Shown here: positions 62,165-64,000 of the stretch, piece by piece
How the letters are laid out: each line of letters begins with the position of its first letter
Numbering within the stretch: the first letter of the stretch is position 1
DNA from: Mucilaginibacter sp.
GTDB taxonomy: Bacteria; Bacteroidota; Bacteroidia; Sphingobacteriales; Sphingobacteriaceae
Assembly: GCF_028288205.1 (NCBI RefSeq)
Contig: NZ_JAQBOD010000057.1
Span: 50,700-114,699 of the forward strand
Direction: 5' to 3'
Length of the DNA stretch: 64,000 bases
The notes under the pieces: generated by a model
What the model saw: only the letters and a program-made list of their open reading frames with translations
What the model was told of the DNA's origin: nothing
Database searches by the model: none
Program-made: the position numbers and the translations under genes

Positions 62165-62737
62165 ATGAGAAAAATAATTTCATTTATGCACATATCGCTT
62201 GACGGTTTTGTAGCAGGACCGAACGGAGAAATGGATTGGATTAAAGTTGATGAGGAAATTTTTGATTATGTGGGTAAGCGGATAAACGAAGACGATATTG
62301 CATTATATGGACGAGTAACTTATCAGATGATGGAAAATTACTGGCCTACCGCAGGAGACAAGCCGACAGCGACCAAGCATGACATTGAACATTCAAAGTG
62401 GTATAGCAAAGTCCATAAAGTTGTTTTGTCAAAAACAATGAAAGACGCGGGTTTGACTAACACAAAAATTATTAGCGACAACCTTTCGGACAGAATAAAT
62501 GAAATAAAACAACAGGCAGGTAAAGACATCTTGCTTTTTGGTAGCCCGACAGCAACACATTCACTTATTCAACTGAACTTAATTGACGGCTACTGGCTAT
62601 TTGTTAATCCAATTATTCTTGGACGAGGCATTCCATTGTTTGTAGACATCAAAGACAAAATAAAACTAAACCTATTGACTACCCGACAATTTACTTGTGG
62701 GGTAACTGAACTGAATTACACAGTGGACAGACAATAA
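62165..62737 (+). CDS. Dihydrofolate reductase-fold protein (RibD C-terminal-like)
   Basis: A 190-residue protein of the YwjB/YyaP type: KIISFMHISLDGFVAGPNGEMDWI at the start, DDIALYGRVTYQMMENYWP, the NAD(P)-binding type loop GKDILLFGSPTATHSLIQL, and LIDGYWLFVNPIILGRGIPLF. It has the reductase fold but its substrate is unknown. It is alone, bordered by dispersed repeats on both sides. Codon and base use differ (more ACA, GAC) from its neighbours, so recent gain is possible. Confidence 0.87.
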   Translation: MRKIISFMHISLDGFVAGPNGEMDWIKVDEEIFDYVGKRINEDDIALYGRVTYQMMENYWPTAGDKPTATKHDIEHSKWYSKVHKVVLSKTMKDAGLTNTKIISDNLSDRINEIKQQAGKDILLFGSPTATHSLIQLNLIDGYWLFVNPIILGRGIPLFVDIKDKIKLNLLTTRQFTCGVTELNYTVDRQ

Positions 62738-62762
62738 CAACGAACCGCTTGAATGTCCTACG

Positions 62763-62791
62763 TAGAGATTGCTTTGTTCCTCATGATGACG
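62763..62791. repeat. Single-arm copy of the GCAATGACG repeat
   Basis: TAGAGATTGCTTTGTTCCTC ATGATGACG resembles the arm TAGAGATTGCTTCGTTCCTC GCAATGACG at 50835-50863 with four changes. It lies just behind the DHFR-like gene. The plus-strand frame crossing it (62753-63037) is repeat plus atpC antisense, not a gene. Confidence 0.75.
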
Positions 62792-62850
62792 CACGGGAGG
62801 AGAATGGGTCATAAACACGCAATGATGCTTGGGGATTTAGGTTTGGCCAC

Positions 62851-62883
62851 AAACAAAAATGCCCGGATAAACTACCCGGGCAT
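62851..62883 (-). terminator. Terminator of the atpD-atpC operon
   Basis: On the minus strand ATGCCCGG and CCGGGCAT (62876-62883 and 62859-62866) form an 8-bp GC-rich stem around GTAGTTTAT, then TTTTTGTTT. It stands about 25 bases behind the atpC stop. Confidence 0.9.
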
Positions 62884-62906
62884 CTTCAAAAAGAATATTG
62901 TAAAAT

Positions 62907-63155
62907 TTAGCGGTGCTCTATGCCTTCTACCAATACAACTACTACATTGTTTGATGCTTCAACAACGCCGCCTTTTATTAAAAAAACTTCTTCTTTACCA
63001 TCGGCACGTACGGTTAGTTTACCATCCTGCAAAGTAGAGATGATAGGCGCGTGGTAGTTCAATATCTCAAAAAAACCCATAGTGCCCGGCAGAGTTACCG
63101 AAGTAGCCTCGCCTTCAAACACTTTTTTATCGGGAGTAAGGATTTCTAATGTCAT
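62907..63155 (-). CDS. atpC: F0F1 ATP synthase subunit epsilon
   Basis: Central-stalk subunit of ATP synthase, coupling rotation and regulating activity. The 82-residue product has only the N-terminal beta-sandwich: LEILTPDKKVFEGEATSVTLPG, GFFEILNYHAPIISTLQDGKL, VFLIKGGVVEASNNVVVVL. The helical C-terminal hairpin of longer epsilon subunits is absent, as is usual in Bacteroidota, so inhibitory function may be reduced. It follows atpD by 77 bases, a gap filled by a heptamer-repeat hairpin. Confidence 0.94.
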   Translation of the reverse strand: MTLEILTPDKKVFEGEATSVTLPGTMGFFEILNYHAPIISTLQDGKLTVRADGKEEVFLIKGGVVEASNNVVVVLVEGIEHR

Positions 63156-63160
63156 TTTCT

Positions 63161-63232
63161 AAGTCTTAAGTCCTGAGTCTTGAGTCTTGAGTCAAAATTA
63201 CTAATGACTTTAGACTCAAGACTTCAGACTAA
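63161..63232. repeat. AGTC-type heptamer hairpin between atpD and atpC
   Basis: AGTCTTA-AGTCCTG-AGTCTTG-AGTCTTG-AGTCA (63161 on) faces TGACTTTAGACTCAAGACTT (from 63205) with the perfect middle AGTCTTGAGTC/GACTCAAGACT; loop AAAATTACTAA. Same 7-base design as the hairpins at 53141 and 55852. Confidence 0.85.

Positions 63233-64000
<768 letters not shown>

Noticed and set aside
62753..63037. Plus-strand 94-codon frame behind the DHFR-like gene
   Set aside because: It begins in a single-arm GCAATGACG repeat and continues as antisense of atpC and its terminator; residues have no protein-like character.

Overview
The window looks like a chromosome segment of a Bacteroidota bacterium, most likely Sphingobacteriaceae (Mucilaginibacter- or Pedobacter-like). 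This rests on gene families seen here: tandem CarboxypepD_reg/beta-barrel outer-membrane proteins, a DUF2723 membrane protein, an alpha2-type glycyl-tRNA synthetase, a LytTR two-component pair, and a (weakly AT-rich) genome with TAnnTTTG-type promoter elements and almost no Shine-Dalgarno sequences. The genus is inference. I see no integrase, transposase, phage gene or CRISPR array.

Layout. 0-7.3 kb: phosphate block: a DUF47 PhoU-like protein, then porin - pstS - pstC - pstA - pstB - phoU, with a Pho-box-like direct repeat before the porin. 7.5-11.1 kb: arsenic operon on the minus strand (arsR, DUF6428-like, arsN2-type acetyltransferase, arsC, acr3, metallophosphoesterase) with two ArsR-type palindromes. 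11.1-13.8 kb: LiaF-like membrane protein plus LytS/LytTR kinase and regulator. 13.9-16.3 kb: agmatine-to-putrescine genes aguB and aguA, split by a four-helix-bundle (23S intervening-sequence type) ORF bracketed by inverted repeats. 16.4-21.6 kb: assorted single genes (flippase-like, SDR, SSB, zinc-ribbon, old yellow enzyme, OsmC, CWC). 21.8-24.5 kb: metE behind a cobalamin riboswitch and terminator. 24.7-27.2 kb: small redox/membrane operon divergent from a MarR regulator. 27.3-33.0 kb: two sensor kinases around glyS. 33.4-40.9 kb: Spy/CpxP-like protein, accA, DUF2723 protein, tRNA-Gln, prs, rplY, pth. 41-49.5 kb: two paralogous outer-membrane barrels, ArsC/Spx-like protein, M1 peptidase, CarboxypepD_reg protein. 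49.6-61.5 kb: complete branched-chain amino-acid operon ilvD-ilvB-ilvN-ilvC-leuA-leuC-leuD-cimA-like-leuB, preceded by an unannotated Leu-rich 24-codon leader ORF. 62.2-64 kb: a DHFR-fold gene, then atpC and the 3' part of atpD.

The most striking signal is not a classical gene. Many gaps between genes hold palindromes built from degenerate 7-base units (GACTxxx, GATTAGx, CTTTTAC types). One such pair of arms flanks the four-helix-bundle ORF inside the agu operon, exactly the design of 23S rRNA intervening sequences; ORF-less hairpins of the same build sit between cistrons of the leu/ilv and atp operons. I propose that these form a family of IVS-like mobile elements and miniature derivatives living in mRNAs. 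In addition, a different dispersed repeat has entered the ilvN reading frame and is translated. Functions are assigned by reading the sequence only; no database search was possible.
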